DNA of 64,000 bases from CAYWNA01 sp964459305 (GCA_964459305.1 CAYWNA010000002.1:62001-126000), one strand, 5' to 3'; counted from the stretch's first letter, positions 1-7,441 are shown. Notes: generated by a model not told the origin, from the letters alone. Numbers and translations: made by a program.

Positions 1-1
1 C

Positions 2-592
2 AACAACCGGCGACACCTTTCGCCTCGCACGGCCCAACGCGTGATGGAGCGTGCGGTCCGTATCGCGGGAATCAAGAAGAAAGCCTCGCCGCATACACTG
101 CGCCACAGCTTCGCCTGCCATACCTACGAATACACCTGCGATCTACGGAGAATCCAGCAAATCCTTGGGCACGTGCACCTGGAGACCACAACAATCTATG
201 TTCGCGTGGCCAAGCCGAGCGACGGACAGGCCGTCACCAGCCCGCTAGACGTCATGACCAACCAGCAGGCCGCTCGCGCACAACGAGGCGTGTCCAGCGT
301 GGGTAGACTTCGCATTTACTTGAAGCCGCAGCCGAGCGAGAAGCCGGGTTTTCGCATGGCCAAGGTCACTCTGGCGATTCCCACCGAGGCGCGACCTGTG
401 TATCTGACCGGCATCGTCGCCCGCGAAGTGCGCCGCGGCTGGATGAACTTGGAGATTCCTCCGTTGGAGCAGTGGGAGGAGCCGCTACGCTGGCTTTCGC
501 GTGGACAGCGAGAGCGGATCGAGGAGCCGGGTTTCTACGAGTTGCTCCAGCGCGAGGTACCTCGGCGTCTGCTGCAGTTGGCACCGGGCTGA
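2..592 (+). CDS. Tyrosine recombinase, C-terminal part (5' end outside window)
   Basis: The reading frame is open from the first bases of the window, so the N-terminal core-binding domain is missing. What remains is the catalytic C-terminus of a tyrosine recombinase: HTLRHS with the His-x-x-Arg pair, LGH with the second conserved His, and TTTIYVRV carrying the nucleophilic Tyr, followed by a SPLD segment like that closing many integron and Xer-type integrases. About 105 residues follow that I do not recognise (rich in Arg, Glu and Pro), so the protein is longer than a standard integrase. It lies upstream of and parallel to the cassette-like genes at 1180-5895. It could be an integron integrase in reverse orientation or an integrase of another mobile element; the diagnostic integron-specific helix would lie outside the window. 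Confidence 0.85.
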   Translation, partial: NNRRHLSPRTAQRVMERAVRIAGIKKKASPHTLRHSFACHTYEYTCDLRRIQQILGHVHLETTTIYVRVAKPSDGQAVTSPLDVMTNQQAARAQRGVSSVGRLRIYLKPQPSEKPGFRMAKVTLAIPTEARPVYLTGIVAREVRRGWMNLEIPPLEQWEEPLRWLSRGQRERIEEPGFYELLQREVPRRLLQLAPG

Positions 593-822
593 TCGCGTTC
601 TGCGGGCAAGCAACTTCAGAGACTGTCGCACCGCTGGCGGCGAAGGTGCGTTTGCGGGCAGGCAAGAAACCCAATTCGATGAACAGCCATCCCCAATAAA
701 GTAGCTATTCTTCTTGCATTGACGCCGTCTTTCGCCGATATTGAATGACCGTGCGGTGATCGGCAAAGGCCGGCTTCCGCATCCCGAACCATACTTGCCG
801 ACATCTTGTCGGCTGGAAACTA
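593..822. other. Unique intergenic segment between recombinase and first 331-bp repeat
   Basis: I see no gene here. If the region is an integron, this is where an attI site and the cassette promoter would lie. A weak sigma70-like pair, TTGCAT at 714-719 and GATATT at 737-742 with 17 bases between, points towards the cassettes; each box matches consensus at four of six positions. Confidence 0.35.
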
Positions 823-1153
823 GATGCTCCGGCATCCCTGCCGCAGCATCGTGGCGGATGGACGCCGCCTATTACTGTGGATCGGTGCGGCGGATCGCCG
901 TACAGATTCTGACCTCGGGTCATGGAGCCTTGCTTTTTCCGGCTTGCCCGCGGGCTAGGATCGCGAGCATGCCGGACATCATCGCGGATGGGCGCAGCGC
1001 CCGGCCCGGTGATTGCGGATGTGGCGTGTTGCCCGGATTGAGGCCGGGTCGCCGCTTGCTGGGGGAAGCGTGATCCACTTCGCTAAACCGGCAACGCCGT
1101 GTTACAACCAGTCAGGATGGAACGCGCGGCGACGCCCATCCGCCACGTTGGAC
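823..1153 (+). repeat. 331-bp repeat family 1, copy A, ending in core site GTTGGAC
   Basis: First of three nearly identical copies (others at 2620-2950 and 3466-3793). It is noncoding. Near its left end it contains GTGGCGGATGGACGCCGCC and close to its right end the near-complement GGCGACGCCCATCCGCCAC, so it can fold into a long stem. It ends exactly in GTTGGAC, which matches the integron core GTTRRRY and opens cassette 1. It behaves as an attC-like spacer or a noncoding cassette. Confidence 0.75.
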
Positions 1154-1179
1154 GCACCGGAGTGCTGGTTACAACGACC

Positions 1180-1710
1180 ATGGAGAGTATCTACGAGCGC
1201 GTCGTCCGCGCACGGAATCCGGATCGCCTTTTTCCGGTTCGAAGCAATGAGCGGTACGGCTTTTACGCAGGTCGTCTTGTCGATGACAGCGCGCAAGCGT
1301 TGATCGGGCTAAGAGACGATCGCTCCATGTTGTTGCTTACATTTACGAACAATGGCTGGCTGTACGACATTGCGCGGGTGAATCTGCCACAATTCGCCGT
1401 TCCACCGGAAGACAAACATTTGTGGGTCAACGAACAGGAGTTTCACGAATTCCTCTTTCGTGAATACTCGTTTGAACCGGCGTTGGTTCGAGTGAATCGA
1501 TTTCTTGTCTCTGATGACGAGTGTGGATTCTGGGTCGGGCCTCTACCTTGGCACTTCGAACAATTTCTGGCGGACCCAAAAGAGTATTCGCCCGAAGAAC
1601 AACGAGAATATCAGCAGCTTATCATCGACTTTATCGACCGCGATGCCGCTGTGTTGGATTGGGGAAACGAATGGTACGTGCTCGACATCGACGGAAGAGC
1701 CACCAAGTAG
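1180..1710 (+). CDS. Cassette 1: hypothetical protein, 176 aa
   Basis: I do not recognise the family. The protein is soluble, acidic and rich in aromatic residues (for example GFWVGPLPWHF near the middle and GNEWYVLDIDG at the end), without signal peptide or membrane segment. The ATG at 1180 is preferred because the upstream in-frame GTG at 1099 lies inside the flanking repeat. The gene is enclosed by GTTGGACGC (1147-1155) and its exact complement GCGTCCAAC (1743-1751), the hallmark of an integron cassette. Codon use is less GC-rich at third positions than in the chromosomal genes beyond 7 kb, which fits recent transfer. Confidence 0.7.
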   Translation: MESIYERVVRARNPDRLFPVRSNERYGFYAGRLVDDSAQALIGLRDDRSMLLLTFTNNGWLYDIARVNLPQFAVPPEDKHLWVNEQEFHEFLFREYSFEPALVRVNRFLVSDDECGFWVGPLPWHFEQFLADPKEYSPEEQREYQQLIIDFIDRDAAVLDWGNEWYVLDIDGRATK

Positions 1711-1744
1711 ATCATATGACCAATGGATCTCGTAGTCGCTCAGC

Positions 1745-1882
1745 GTCCAACATGGTTTTTACGCAGGGGCTTTCGGTTCACCTTCGCTCTTTGGCAACGG
1801 GCGGCGGCATTGGTACAATTCTTGGTAGTTCAAAATCAACCGCTTCATTGTGGGGCGGTGACGTAAAAACCTCCCGTTGTGC
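1745..1882 (+). repeat. attC-like recombination site between cassettes 1 and 2
   Basis: This 138-base noncoding stretch has the four-box layout of an integron attC site: R'' GTCCAAC (1745-1751), L'' GGTTTTTACG (1754-1763), L' CGTAAAAACC (1862-1871, exact complement of L'') and R' GTTGTGC (1876-1882). The outer boxes also pair through AAC/GTT. Length falls in the known attC range (roughly 57-141 bases). R' departs from GTTRRRY at one position. Confidence 0.7.
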
Positions 1883-2404
1883 GAGCGAGGCGACCAGTTG
1901 CGCGAACGCTCTGATCCGTGGAATCGTACATGCCCGGACTGCGACACGACATTCGCTTCCGTGCAGTCGACAGGGGTCTGTCCATCCTGCCAACTCATAT
2001 TCGACGCTGACAAGAATGGCGGTTTGCTTCGCAAACGTGGCCGCGTTGGCGATCCGACTCCGCCGCCCCCAACGCCAGAGGAATCCGCCGTTCGCACCAT
2101 CTCGAAGTCCGTTCGTTTTCTGAACGCCGAGAAAATCACGATCGATGAATTCCGCTACAACGTTCTTCTAAGTTTCGCACACATGCCCGAGACGTGCTGG
2201 CGGGCCGGTGCTGATGCCATGCCGCCGGAGATTGCAGCTGATTTCCGTTCCTACGTCCATGATTACCTAGTACCTGTTGACTTCATGCCATCGCCTACCC
2301 CTTTCATGGTCCGTACGGATTCGGATACCACAATCGAGCAGAAGAAACGCGAGCTTCGGCCCAAATACGTCGCACTGCATGAGTTTTGGCAATCCAGATA
2401 CTAG
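1877..2404 (+). CDS. Cassette 2: zinc-ribbon hypothetical protein, up to 175 aa
   Basis: The N-terminal part carries two CxxC knuckles (CPDC and CPSC, about 14 residues apart), so it probably binds zinc; the rest has no family I recognise. There is no ATG before the knuckles. TTG at 1877 lies inside the core site and TTG at 1898, eight residues on and preceded by GAGGCGA, is an alternative start. The gene lies between GTTGTGCG (1876-1883) and its exact complement CGCACAAC (2415-2422), so it forms its own cassette. Confidence 0.6.
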   Translation: MCERGDQLRERSDPWNRTCPDCDTTFASVQSTGVCPSCQLIFDADKNGGLLRKRGRVGDPTPPPPTPEESAVRTISKSVRFLNAEKITIDEFRYNVLLSFAHMPETCWRAGADAMPPEIAADFRSYVHDYLVPVDFMPSPTPFMVRTDSDTTIEQKKRELRPKYVALHEFWQSRY

Positions 2405-2619
2405 CCGTGTTCGGCGCACAACACAGCGTGCCCGCAAAGCCGCCTTACTGGAACGGTCACCGCCGCTTCGGCGCTTCTTCGCGTCCCCTGCGTTCTCTGT
2501 ATTTCAAACCGCAATCGGCGGACCCCTTCGGATTCACTTCGAGCCGCCGGTGTGCCACAATGGTGGTTGGTTGCTCGATGTTTTCCACCCCAGCCGGGGC
2601 GGGGTCGGGCACGCTTCCC
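2405..2619. other. 3' end of cassette 2 and spacer
   Basis: Holds the R''-like CGCACAAC (2415-2422) followed by AGCGTGCCCGC, which resembles the GCACGCCCGC box after cassettes 4 and 6. I see no gene. Confidence 0.4.
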
Positions 2620-2950
2620 GATGCTCCGGCATCCCTGCCGCAGCATCGTGGCGGATGGACGCCGCCTATTACTGTGGATCGGTGCGGCGGATCGCCGTAC
2701 AGATTCTGACCTCGGGTCATGGAGCCTTGCTTTTTCCGGCTTGCCCGCGGGCTAGGATCGCGAGCAATGCCGGAGATCACCGCGGATGGGCGCAGGGCCC
2801 GGCCGGTGATCGCGGATGTGGCGTGTTGCCCGGATTGAGGCCGGGTCGCCGCTTGCCGGGGGAAGCGTGATCCACTTCGCTAAACCGGCAACGCCGGTCT
2901 ACAACCAGTCAGGATGGAACGCGCGGCGACGCCCATCCGCCACGTTGGGT
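2620..2950 (+). repeat. 331-bp repeat family 1, copy B, ending in core site GTTGGGT
   Basis: Second copy, almost base-for-base identical to copy A with a compensating one-base insertion and deletion. It ends in GTTGGGT (2944-2950), a perfect GTTRRRY that opens cassette 3. Confidence 0.75.
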
Positions 2951-2957
2951 GCTCCAA

Positions 2958-3344
2958 ATGAAACAGTCGATCAGTCTGAGCGATCTGCCGAAGGTCATTT
3001 CCTCGACGATTCAGGAACTCTCGGACATCGCTACGTCACATCCGATCGGCAGCATTGAACAGCAGGCCCTCGACGCAGAGGCCGGTGCCCTTCGTGGGAT
3101 GCTGGACGCACTTGGAACGCCACCCACGGGAGATTCGCCGCAACATCAATTACTGCTAGTGGCCGTTTCGTCCCGCGAGCATATTGACGTGCCGTCCGAT
3201 GTAATTGAGCGTGTCGGCAACATTTATCGAACGTTTGGTTGGCGCAGTTCGAGTCCTTGTCCGCATTGTGGCGCACCGCTGCGTAGCGAACGAGCCAAAC
3301 AGTGCATTGAATGTGGCGCTGACTGGCATGGTCAGCCAGCATAG
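2958..3344 (+). CDS. Cassette 3: hypothetical protein with C-terminal zinc ribbon, 128 aa
   Basis: The family is unknown to me. The C-terminal 30 residues contain CPHCG and CIECG, a typical zinc ribbon; the N-terminal part is predicted helical and polar, without signal peptide. The ATG at 2958 is chosen over the GTG at 2949, which overlaps the core site. The cassette opens with GTTGGGTGCT (2944-2953) and closes with AGCATAGAAC (3338-3347), which matches the expected complement at seven of ten positions; the mismatches coincide with the stop codon TAG. Confidence 0.65.
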   Translation: MKQSISLSDLPKVISSTIQELSDIATSHPIGSIEQQALDAEAGALRGMLDALGTPPTGDSPQHQLLLVAVSSREHIDVPSDVIERVGNIYRTFGWRSSSPCPHCGAPLRSERAKQCIECGADWHGQPA

Positions 3345-3465
3345 AACATCCGCAAAGTCGCTTCACGATCGCCTTCGTTCTTTCTCAACGCGGGCTCGCG
3401 TAATACAATCAATCGTTGTTTCGACGTCGCTCGCTTCCGTAATGGCGGCGACGGATGTTCTTCCC

Positions 3466-3793
3466 GCTCCGGCATCCCTGCCGCAGCATCATGGCGGATG
3501 GACGCCGCCTATTACTGTGGATCGGTGCGGCGGATCGCCGTACAGATTCTGACCTCGGGTCATGGAGCCTTGCTTTTTCCGGCTTGCCCGCGGGCTAGGA
3601 TCGCGAGCATGCCGGACATCATCGCGGATGGGCGCAGCGCCCGGCCCGGTGATTGCGGATGTGGCGTGTTGCCCGGATTGAGGCCGGGTCGCCGCTTGCT
3701 GGGGGAAGCGTGATCCACTTCGCTAAACCGGCAACGCCGTGTTACAACCAGTCAGGATGGAACGCGCGGCGACGCCCATCCGCCACGTTAGGT
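3466..3793 (+). repeat. 331-bp repeat family 1, copy C, ending in core site GTTAGGT
   Basis: Third copy, lacking the first three bases of copies A and B. It is preceded by GGCGACGGATGTTCTTCCCG (3446-3465), a 20-mer found again at 5607-5626 after the last family 2 repeat. It ends in GTTAGGT (3787-3793), a perfect GTTRRRY. Confidence 0.75.
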
Positions 3794-3801
3794 GCCGCGA
3801 G

Positions 3802-4278
3802 ATGTTGAGTGATGGTGCCCTTCAGTATATCCAGCCGCTCAAACTGGATCCGAACGCCAAACGTTTGATCTGCATGGCTCCGTTGGGCGGTATCTTCTGG
3901 GACGACGAGATCCCAGACTTTCGCCGTCTGATGTCCATGTCCGATCAAGATCGCGATTCGATCCTTCGGTTGTTTGCCATCCGATTTAGGCTCTGGGCGG
4001 GAGAAACCCTCGACAATGACGATCAAGCCTATTGGGACGCTGCGATTGCACAGGTTCCCGATTTCCCTTTGTTCCACCGTATTAGTCTATCTGATGACGA
4101 TCGCGTCGCCCAACATGCCGCTGAACGAGAGACGGACGCGACCTTCGAGGCGCTCTTTCGTGATGCGGATGAGGTCATGATCAACGAAGATGGAAGTTGG
4201 TCCACAACCTTCGATCTAACGAAGGACGAAACACCTTCGCTATGGCAGCGTTTCCTCGCGTGGTTACGCGGCACCTAA
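3802..4278 (+). CDS. Cassette 4: hypothetical protein, 158 aa
   Basis: I do not recognise this acidic, Trp-rich soluble protein (FWDDEIPDF near residue 32, SLWQRFLAWLRGT at the C-terminus). ATG 3802 lies 9 bases after the core site. It is the clearest cassette: GTTAGGTGCCGC (3787-3798) and GCGGCACCTAAC (4268-4279) are perfect 12-base complements, and the TAA stop is part of the closing core ACCTAAC. Small unrelated genes of unknown function are the norm in integron arrays. Confidence 0.7.
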   Translation: MLSDGALQYIQPLKLDPNAKRLICMAPLGGIFWDDEIPDFRRLMSMSDQDRDSILRLFAIRFRLWAGETLDNDDQAYWDAAIAQVPDFPLFHRISLSDDDRVAQHAAERETDATFEALFRDADEVMINEDGSWSTTFDLTKDETPSLWQRFLAWLRGT

Positions 4279-4421
4279 CAACGCACGCCCGCAGAGATTC
4301 GCCATCCATGGCGAATACGCCGTTGCCTACGAAGGTCTGGGAAGTAACAATGCTGCTTACGCATGTCTGGGAGACTTGACGGATGGTCCGTCGGCGTCGG
4401 GTGTGCGAACCCGGTGGTCTC
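4273..4421 (+). repeat. Repeat family 2, copy D (attC-like hairpin)
   Basis: Noncoding repeat of about 145 bases shared with 5054-5206 and 5486-5606. It begins with R'' ACCTAAC, then L'' CGCACGCCCG (4282-4291), which pairs with L' CGGGTGTGCG (4398-4407) apart from one G-T wobble. Inside are two further hairpins, at 4297-4316 (9-bp arms ATTCGCCAT/ATGGCGAAT) and 4378-4392 (GACGGA/TCCGTC). It ends in GGTGGTCTC (4413-4421), complementary to GAGACCACC after the next cassette. Confidence 0.65.
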
Positions 4422-4570
4422 AGTTCACTGGGCCCTCACGTACTGTCTTGGGCACGGGCTGCAGGGCGACTGAGCAGCCATTTGTCGGTAGGCCGCCCGT
4501 TGATAGAATAGTAGCGTCTTCGACAGGTAATGAATTCGCGCTCATACTAATAGCCAGAAATGGTGGCGTC

Positions 4571-4756
4571 ATGACCTCCAAGGAAAAAGTCCTCACTGTA
4601 GTCAAATCCCTGGATGATGATGCGTCCTTGGATGATGTAATTGAGCGACTCTATTTGTTGCGCAAGATTGAACTTGGTATCGCGCAGGCTGACGATGGCG
4701 ATGTAATGGAACACGAACAGTTCATGGCGGAGCTTGACCAGGAAGATGTCAACTAG
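4571..4756 (+). CDS. Cassette 5: putative antitoxin, 61 aa
   Basis: Small acidic protein containing SLDDVIERLYLLRKIELG and ending FMAELDQEDVN, the general pattern of short antitoxins that sit before ParE/RelE toxins. The ATG at 4571 follows the repeat. Its stop overlaps the start of the toxin gene by 11 bases, so the two are translationally coupled. In such pairs the antitoxin binds and neutralises the toxin and usually represses its own promoter; that is family knowledge and not visible here. Toxin-antitoxin cassettes are thought to stabilise large cassette arrays. Confidence 0.75.
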   Translation: MTSKEKVLTVVKSLDDDASLDDVIERLYLLRKIELGIAQADDGDVMEHEQFMAELDQEDVN

Positions 4757-5048
4757 AATCTACTGGACGCGGCAGTCTCGCGAAGACTTGCGCGCGATCC
4801 GCAATTTCATCGCAAGAGACGCTCCGAAGACTGCGTCTGCCTACGTTCGCCGCTTGCGGCAATCGGTAGAACGTTTGCGCATCTTCCCACTGTCTGGCCA
4901 AGTCGTTGCAGAACTCGCACGCGAAGAAATTCGCGAAGTTCTCCAGGGCAACTACCGCCTCATCTATCGGGTGAGTGATCGGCGGGTGGATATACTCACT
5001 GTCTTTCACGGTGCTCGACTGTTGACCGATTCTGATATCGACGGTTGA
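4746..5048 (+). CDS. Cassette 5: ParE/RelE-family toxin, 100 aa
   Basis: The sequence shows the RelE/ParE toxin fold signature: IYWTRQSREDLRAIRNFIA at the N-terminus, a central LRQSVERLRIFPLSG, and a C-terminal IREVLQGNYRLIYRV followed by VDILTVFHGAR. Length is typical. Members either cleave ribosome-bound mRNA (RelE) or poison gyrase (ParE); the 'RIFPLSG' and 'NYRLIYRV' pattern favours the ParE-like branch, but the target cannot be settled from sequence. ATG 4746 overlaps the antitoxin stop; an upstream TTG at 4734 is less likely. Both genes lie between GGTGGTCTC (4413-4421) and GAGACCACC (5051-5059), so the pair travels as one cassette. Confidence 0.85.
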   Translation: MSTRIYWTRQSREDLRAIRNFIARDAPKTASAYVRRLRQSVERLRIFPLSGQVVAELAREEIREVLQGNYRLIYRVSDRRVDILTVFHGARLLTDSDIDG

Positions 5049-5050
5049 TC

Positions 5051-5206
5051 GAGACCACCAACAACGCACGCACGCACGCAGAGATTCGCCATCCATGGCG
5101 AATACGCCGTTGTCTGTGAAAGTCAGGGAAGTAACAATGCCGTTTGAGCATGTCCGCGAGACTTGACGGATGGTCCGTCGGCGTCGGGCGTGCGAACCCG
5201 TTGGCC
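5051..5206 (+). repeat. Repeat family 2, copy E (attC-like hairpin)
   Basis: Same layout as copy D: GAGACCACC, then CGCACGCACG, the ATTCGCCAT/ATGGCGAAT hairpin, GACGGA/TCCGTC, L' CGGGCGTGCG (5186-5195) and core GTTGGCC (5200-5206). Confidence 0.65.
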
Positions 5207-5234
5207 GGCACTGAATCAGACGCAGCGATCGTGT

Positions 5235-5456
5235 ATGTCACATTCGCGAGAAAAAGAATATTGTTCATCTCTTCCCGGAGAGTTCGTTGGCGTTACGGTC
5301 GCTGAAGTTTCCGCCTTGGCACCAAAAGTGGAAGAGCTGTCCACGGACTACGTTGCTTGGGTTACTCGGTTTCGCTGTCGCAACTGCGGGCAGCTTTGGG
5401 AAGAACGTTACACGTCGCACGGCCACAGTAACGTTCCTTTCGTCCACAAAGCGTAA
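5235..5456 (+). CDS. Cassette 6: hypothetical protein, 73 aa
   Basis: Short protein of unknown family with one CxxC knuckle in CRNCGQLWEERY near residue 50, and a second Cys near residue 10, so metal binding is possible. ATG 5235 is the first start after the repeat. The cassette is bounded by GTTGGCC (5200-5206) and GCCCAAC (5486-5492), complementary at six of seven positions. Confidence 0.55.
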   Translation: MSHSREKEYCSSLPGEFVGVTVAEVSALAPKVEELSTDYVAWVTRFRCRNCGQLWEERYTSHGHSNVPFVHKA

Positions 5457-5485
5457 CGTCTTTCCTTCGGTCAGCGGCGCGTGAC

Positions 5486-5606
5486 GCCCAACACTGCACG
5501 CCCGCAGAGATTCGCCATCCATGGCGAATACGCCGTTGCCTATGAAAGTCTGGGAAGTAACAATGCTGCTTAAGCATGTCCGGGAGACTTGACGGATGGT
5601 CCGTCG
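5486..5606 (+). repeat. Repeat family 2, copy F (truncated attC-like)
   Basis: Begins with R'' GCCCAAC and GCACGCCCGC and contains both internal hairpins, but stops after GGTCCGTCGGC without the L' and GTTRRRY end seen in copies D and E. It continues into GGCGACGGATGTTCTTCCCG (5607-5626), also found before family 1 copy C. Confidence 0.6.
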
Positions 5607-5644
5607 GCGACGGATGTTCTTCCCGATGGACGGTCGTAGATTCC

Positions 5645-5895
5645 ATGAACGTGCCAAATCCTTGCGACGCTCCCAAAGCCATATCGCACGCTCGGGGAAA
5701 ACGCACCAATTCGGTCTATGGTCGCTGGTTCCTGGCCGCCAGCGCGTCTGCTTTTCTGTTCGCGATCGGGATCAGCATTCCAACCGTTCATCTCGAATGG
5801 GTACGGATGTCGCCGCAGTTGGTCTGTTCGTGTTCAGCATCGTTTGCCTGATCGTTTCTTTGCGTTTGCGTCGCCTTGGCGATCCTGATCAATGA
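5645..5895 (+). pseudogene. Cassette 7: two-helix membrane protein, apparently frameshifted
   Basis: Starting at ATG 5645, the first frame encodes a membrane helix (WFLAASASAFLFAIGISIP) and stops at 5851. A second frame, open to 5895, encodes another helix (VGLFVFSIVCLIVSL) followed by the basic end RLRRLGDPDQ. The two together look like one small protein with two membrane segments split by a frameshift near 5790-5815. After the stop, GCCGAACGACGCACGTCCGC resembles the left half of a family 2 site. Confidence 0.5.
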
Positions 5896-5931
5896 TGCAA
5901 TACGTCGGTCAGCCGAACGACGCACGTCCGC

Positions 5932-6981
5932 TTAACCTCGATTCCGGACGCGGGTCAGCCGGTATCCGCCTGCGCGAAATACCAGTAGCAGGGACGCGAG
6001 AAACCACGCTGCCAGCACGGTCCAGCTGATCCAGTTCCAGCCCAATTCCTGAAAACCTCGGAAGAACCACGCCGACTGCGTGGAATTCCAAGTTACGATC
6101 CATCGCGACGTGAACCACTTCAGCGACGCTCCGACCATCGGTACGACGCAGATCAACATCAACAACCGTATCCATCGGCTGCCGGATCCAAGCGCTGATA
6201 GCATGGCGGTCCATGCGACAATCGCCAGGGCCAGTCCCAGCACGATTGTCCGAAACAGCTCTTGCGAGTCCACGAGCAGCCAATCGATTCCCTTGGCCAG
6301 CACCAAAAGCGGGCACACTGCTGTCGTCCATACAATTAGGTGTTTGATGGCGAACTGGAACTGTTCCTTCTCAATATCGGACGCATTGTGCGAGCCGGTC
6401 GCCAACGGCAACAAACGATAGCCGGCGACACGCAGAATCCAGCACAGCACCACCATCATTCCGCTTTGCATGGCCAGGATGACTGCCCACAAACCGAAGT
6501 CGCTGCGCCACGCGCCGGTGTGATCAGGCGAACGGATCAAGACCATCACGACCGACGCCAACAGGACAAGAAATATGGGGATCCGCCACGGCCACGGCAT
6601 CCTCCCCAAAATCCCCCAAATCGTCAGCAGTCCCACCTGTCCCGAACCAAAGGCGAATGTCATGCATTGCGCCGTATTGCCCTGTCCATAGAACATCGTT
6701 GTTAGAGCAACAGAATCCACGAGGACAATGGACCAGGCGAAGACCACGCAACGCAAGAACAAGTTGTTGACGTAGCGGCCTGTACAGAATCCAAGAATCC
6801 CGACTTGGACAACGAAGAGAAGCGGAAGCAGAACCGGGTTCCCGCGGACCGTGTGGCTCGCGTTGATCGCAAGTTGATCCACGAAAACGATGACGCCCGG
6901 CAAGACAACAGCAACAACCAGCAAGCTGGGATAGTCTGAGATGACTCGGTTCGTAGCCGTTCGACTTGTGTCGGTTTCCAT
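5932..6981 (-). CDS. Multi-pass membrane protein of unknown function, 349 aa
   Basis: After a short polar N-terminus the protein has about nine or ten hydrophobic segments (for example LLVVAVVLPGVIVFVDQL, LLPLLFVVQVGILGF and IPIFLVLLASVVMVLI) and ends with the basic GYRLTRVRNRG. No catalytic motif is visible and I do not recognise the family. It lies antiparallel to the cassette genes and its stop codon touches the last attC-like half-site, so it marks the right border of the array. Confidence 0.75.
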   Translation of the reverse strand: METDTSRTATNRVISDYPSLLVVAVVLPGVIVFVDQLAINASHTVRGNPVLLPLLFVVQVGILGFCTGRYVNNLFLRCVVFAWSIVLVDSVALTTMFYGQGNTAQCMTFAFGSGQVGLLTIWGILGRMPWPWRIPIFLVLLASVVMVLIRSPDHTGAWRSDFGLWAVILAMQSGMMVVLCWILRVAGYRLLPLATGSHNASDIEKEQFQFAIKHLIVWTTAVCPLLVLAKGIDWLLVDSQELFRTIVLGLALAIVAWTAMLSALGSGSRWIRLLMLICVVPMVGASLKWFTSRWIVTWNSTQSAWFFRGFQELGWNWISWTVLAAWFLASLLLVFRAGGYRLTRVRNRG

Positions 6982-7263
6982 CTATTCCCGCCTAGAGACG
7001 CCGGGGGGTACAGCAAGACGTGATGATCACCGGAGATTTTCAACTCTATTCCGTCTCAGGTCAACTTCGCGTCGACGACTTGAGCAATCAGCGGGCGTTG
7101 CGGGCAACTTCCCGCAACGAATAGGCCGAGAGCTGGTCGCAGACCACTGAAAGCTCTCACTCTAAGAGAAAAACATGAGGCCTGCGACCCACAACCGAAG
7201 TTTACAGATCCGGCGACGCGCGAGATAATTGAGATTAACAGATGAGGCTGAATTTCAAGCTAA
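6982..7263. other. Intergenic region upstream of two divergent genes
   Basis: No gene seen. It must hold the promoter of the membrane protein at 5932-6981, but I find no clear sigma70 boxes. Confidence 0.3.
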
Positions 7264-7396
7264 TTGAGGGTGTCCGGGAATTCGACATGCTGGAGTCCAC
7301 GGTTGTCGGGAGGGCAGGCTCCCGCCGAGCCGGGTGTTTGTGCCAGAATTCAGGCTCAGCAGGAGCTTCGCCCTCCCAATTCCCGGACACCCTCAG
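7264..7396. repeat. Palindromic MITE-like element
   Basis: Outer arms TTGAGGGTGTCCGGGAATT (7264-7282) and its near-complement at 7378-7396 enclose inner arms that start GGGAGGGCAGGCTCCCGCC (7308) and end GGAGCTTCGCCCTCCC (7377). The whole unit folds into one long hairpin and has no coding capacity. Confidence 0.65.
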
Positions 7397-7441
7397 TTGA
7401 TTTCCATCGCGTGCCAATTCGCAAACAGGAGGAGTGATGCC

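Noticed and set aside
719..747. TTGACG at 719-724 as -35 of a cassette promoter
   Set aside because: The hexamer 17 bases downstream (TGAATG) is a poor -10; the overlapping TTGCAT/GATATT pair is slightly better, though still weak.
823..3793. The regularly spaced repeats as a CRISPR array
   Set aside because: The repeats are 331 bases long with genes between them, not 25-40-base repeats with short spacers, and no cas genes are present.
5932..6981. The membrane protein gene as an inverted last cassette
   Set aside because: GTTAAGC on the minus strand touches its stop, but I found no complementary core upstream of its start.
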